DNA from: Campylobacter blaseri
GTDB lineage: Bacteria > Campylobacterota > Campylobacteria > Campylobacterales > Campylobacteraceae
Direction: 5' to 3'
NCBI RefSeq assembly: GCF_013201895.1
Contig: NZ_CP053841.1
Coordinates: 186,001-250,000, forward strand
DNA: 64,000 nt
The stretch's first letter is position 1; each line of letters opens with the position of its first letter. The notes under the pieces are model-generated. The model was not told the origin of the DNA. It saw nothing but the letters and a program-made list of their open reading frames with translations, and did not search any database. This document shows, one piece after another, positions 63,900 through 64,000 of the stretch. The position numbers and the translations under genes are program-made.

Positions 63900-64000
63900 T
63901 TAGAAATTTTCACCAGCTATCATACCAAATGTTAAACAATCAGCAATAGCCATACTTCCTAATCTAACTGCACCATGAACACCACCAGTAATCTCACCAG
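63900..64000 (-). CDS. Flavocytochrome c, C-terminal end (partial)
   Basis: The last 32 codons of a minus-strand gene run into the window edge and stop with TAA at 63900-63902. The product end reads [20 protein letters not shown] then [12 protein letters not shown], the FAD-binding end of periplasmic flavocytochrome c / fumarate reductase-like proteins (fumarate, methacrylate or urocanate reductases). The substrate cannot be told from this part. It is upstream of the two cytochrome genes in the same direction, completing a likely three-part anaerobic reductase. Confidence 0.85.
   Translation of the reverse strand, partial: GEITGGVHGAVRLGSMAIADCLTFGMIAGENF

Overview
The window is a chromosomal segment of a low-GC (about 30% by eye), densely coding member of the Campylobacterota, most probably a Campylobacter. 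Products such as CosR, desulforubrerythrin, the CiaB-like protein, the dimeric dUTPase and the CTC-type L25 are typical of the genus. Several gene strings match, from memory, the order in Campylobacter jejuni: fabZ-lpxA-clpX-mreB-mreC-carB, surE-tcdA, lpxB-greA, serB-tal, rplY-pth-lptG-lysA-pheA-hisC, dxs-perR-ubiE-xseA-serC, fabH-plsX-rpmF-DUF177-ndk-fdx / ahpC, and plsY-folB-cosR. Two flagellar blocks that interrupt these strings in C. jejuni are missing: fliF-fliG-fliH between hisC and dxs, and flhB-motB-motA after ahpC. This suggests a non-flagellated Campylobacter (C. ureolyticus / C. hominis / C. gracilis type). The species call is inference.

Layout: 1-8.9 kb, a C-terminal fragment resembling peroxiredoxin Bcp, queH, then lipid A / fatty acid, protease, cell-shape and pyrimidine genes ending in a strong hairpin. 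8.9-9.4 kb, a gene-free AT-rich stretch. 9.4-12.1 kb, a CUT2-type sugar ABC transporter on the minus strand. 12.1-15.2 kb, an accessory block: two paralogous TDT/SLAC1-type permeases around a Crp/Fnr-family regulator with a cysteine cluster and a 59-aa DUF2892 membrane protein, with two matching GTGAT-N3-ATCAC palindromes. 15.3-20.2 kb, an outer-membrane barrel protein, a short Sua5/YrdC protein, a LUD protein, tcdA, surE, lpxB and greA. 20.2-36.2 kb, a long plus-strand run: an LpxH-like phosphoesterase, serB, tal, a PilT/PilU ATPase, rplY, pth, lptG, lysA, pheA, hisC, dxs, perR, a CYTH-CHAD protein, ubiE, xseA and serC. 36.2-36.7 kb, a second gene-free stretch. 36.7-40 kb, fabH, plsX, rpmF, DUF177, ndk and a ferredoxin on the minus strand, facing away from ahpC. 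41-50 kb, a HerA-like ATPase, plsY, folB, cosR with a histidine kinase directly behind it, ppx/gppA, luxS, dut and desulforubrerythrin. 50-64 kb, a CiaB-like protein with a zinc-protease motif, a small membrane protein, the triple-domain Aas, BrnQ, an arsR-arsP-thioredoxin operon, azlCD, a threonine aldolase, an AEC permease, and two multihaem cytochromes c downstream of the tail of a flavocytochrome c.

No tRNA, rRNA, insertion sequence, prophage or CRISPR array was seen. Most of the window is ordinary housekeeping DNA. The parts most worth a second look are the cysteine-cluster regulator locus with its palindromes, the missing flagellar blocks, the CosR-kinase pair, the palindrome-rich gaps near 52.3 and 57.5 kb, and the sugar transporter in a genus that mostly does not use sugars. 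I did not find a clearly new multigene defence or mobile system.
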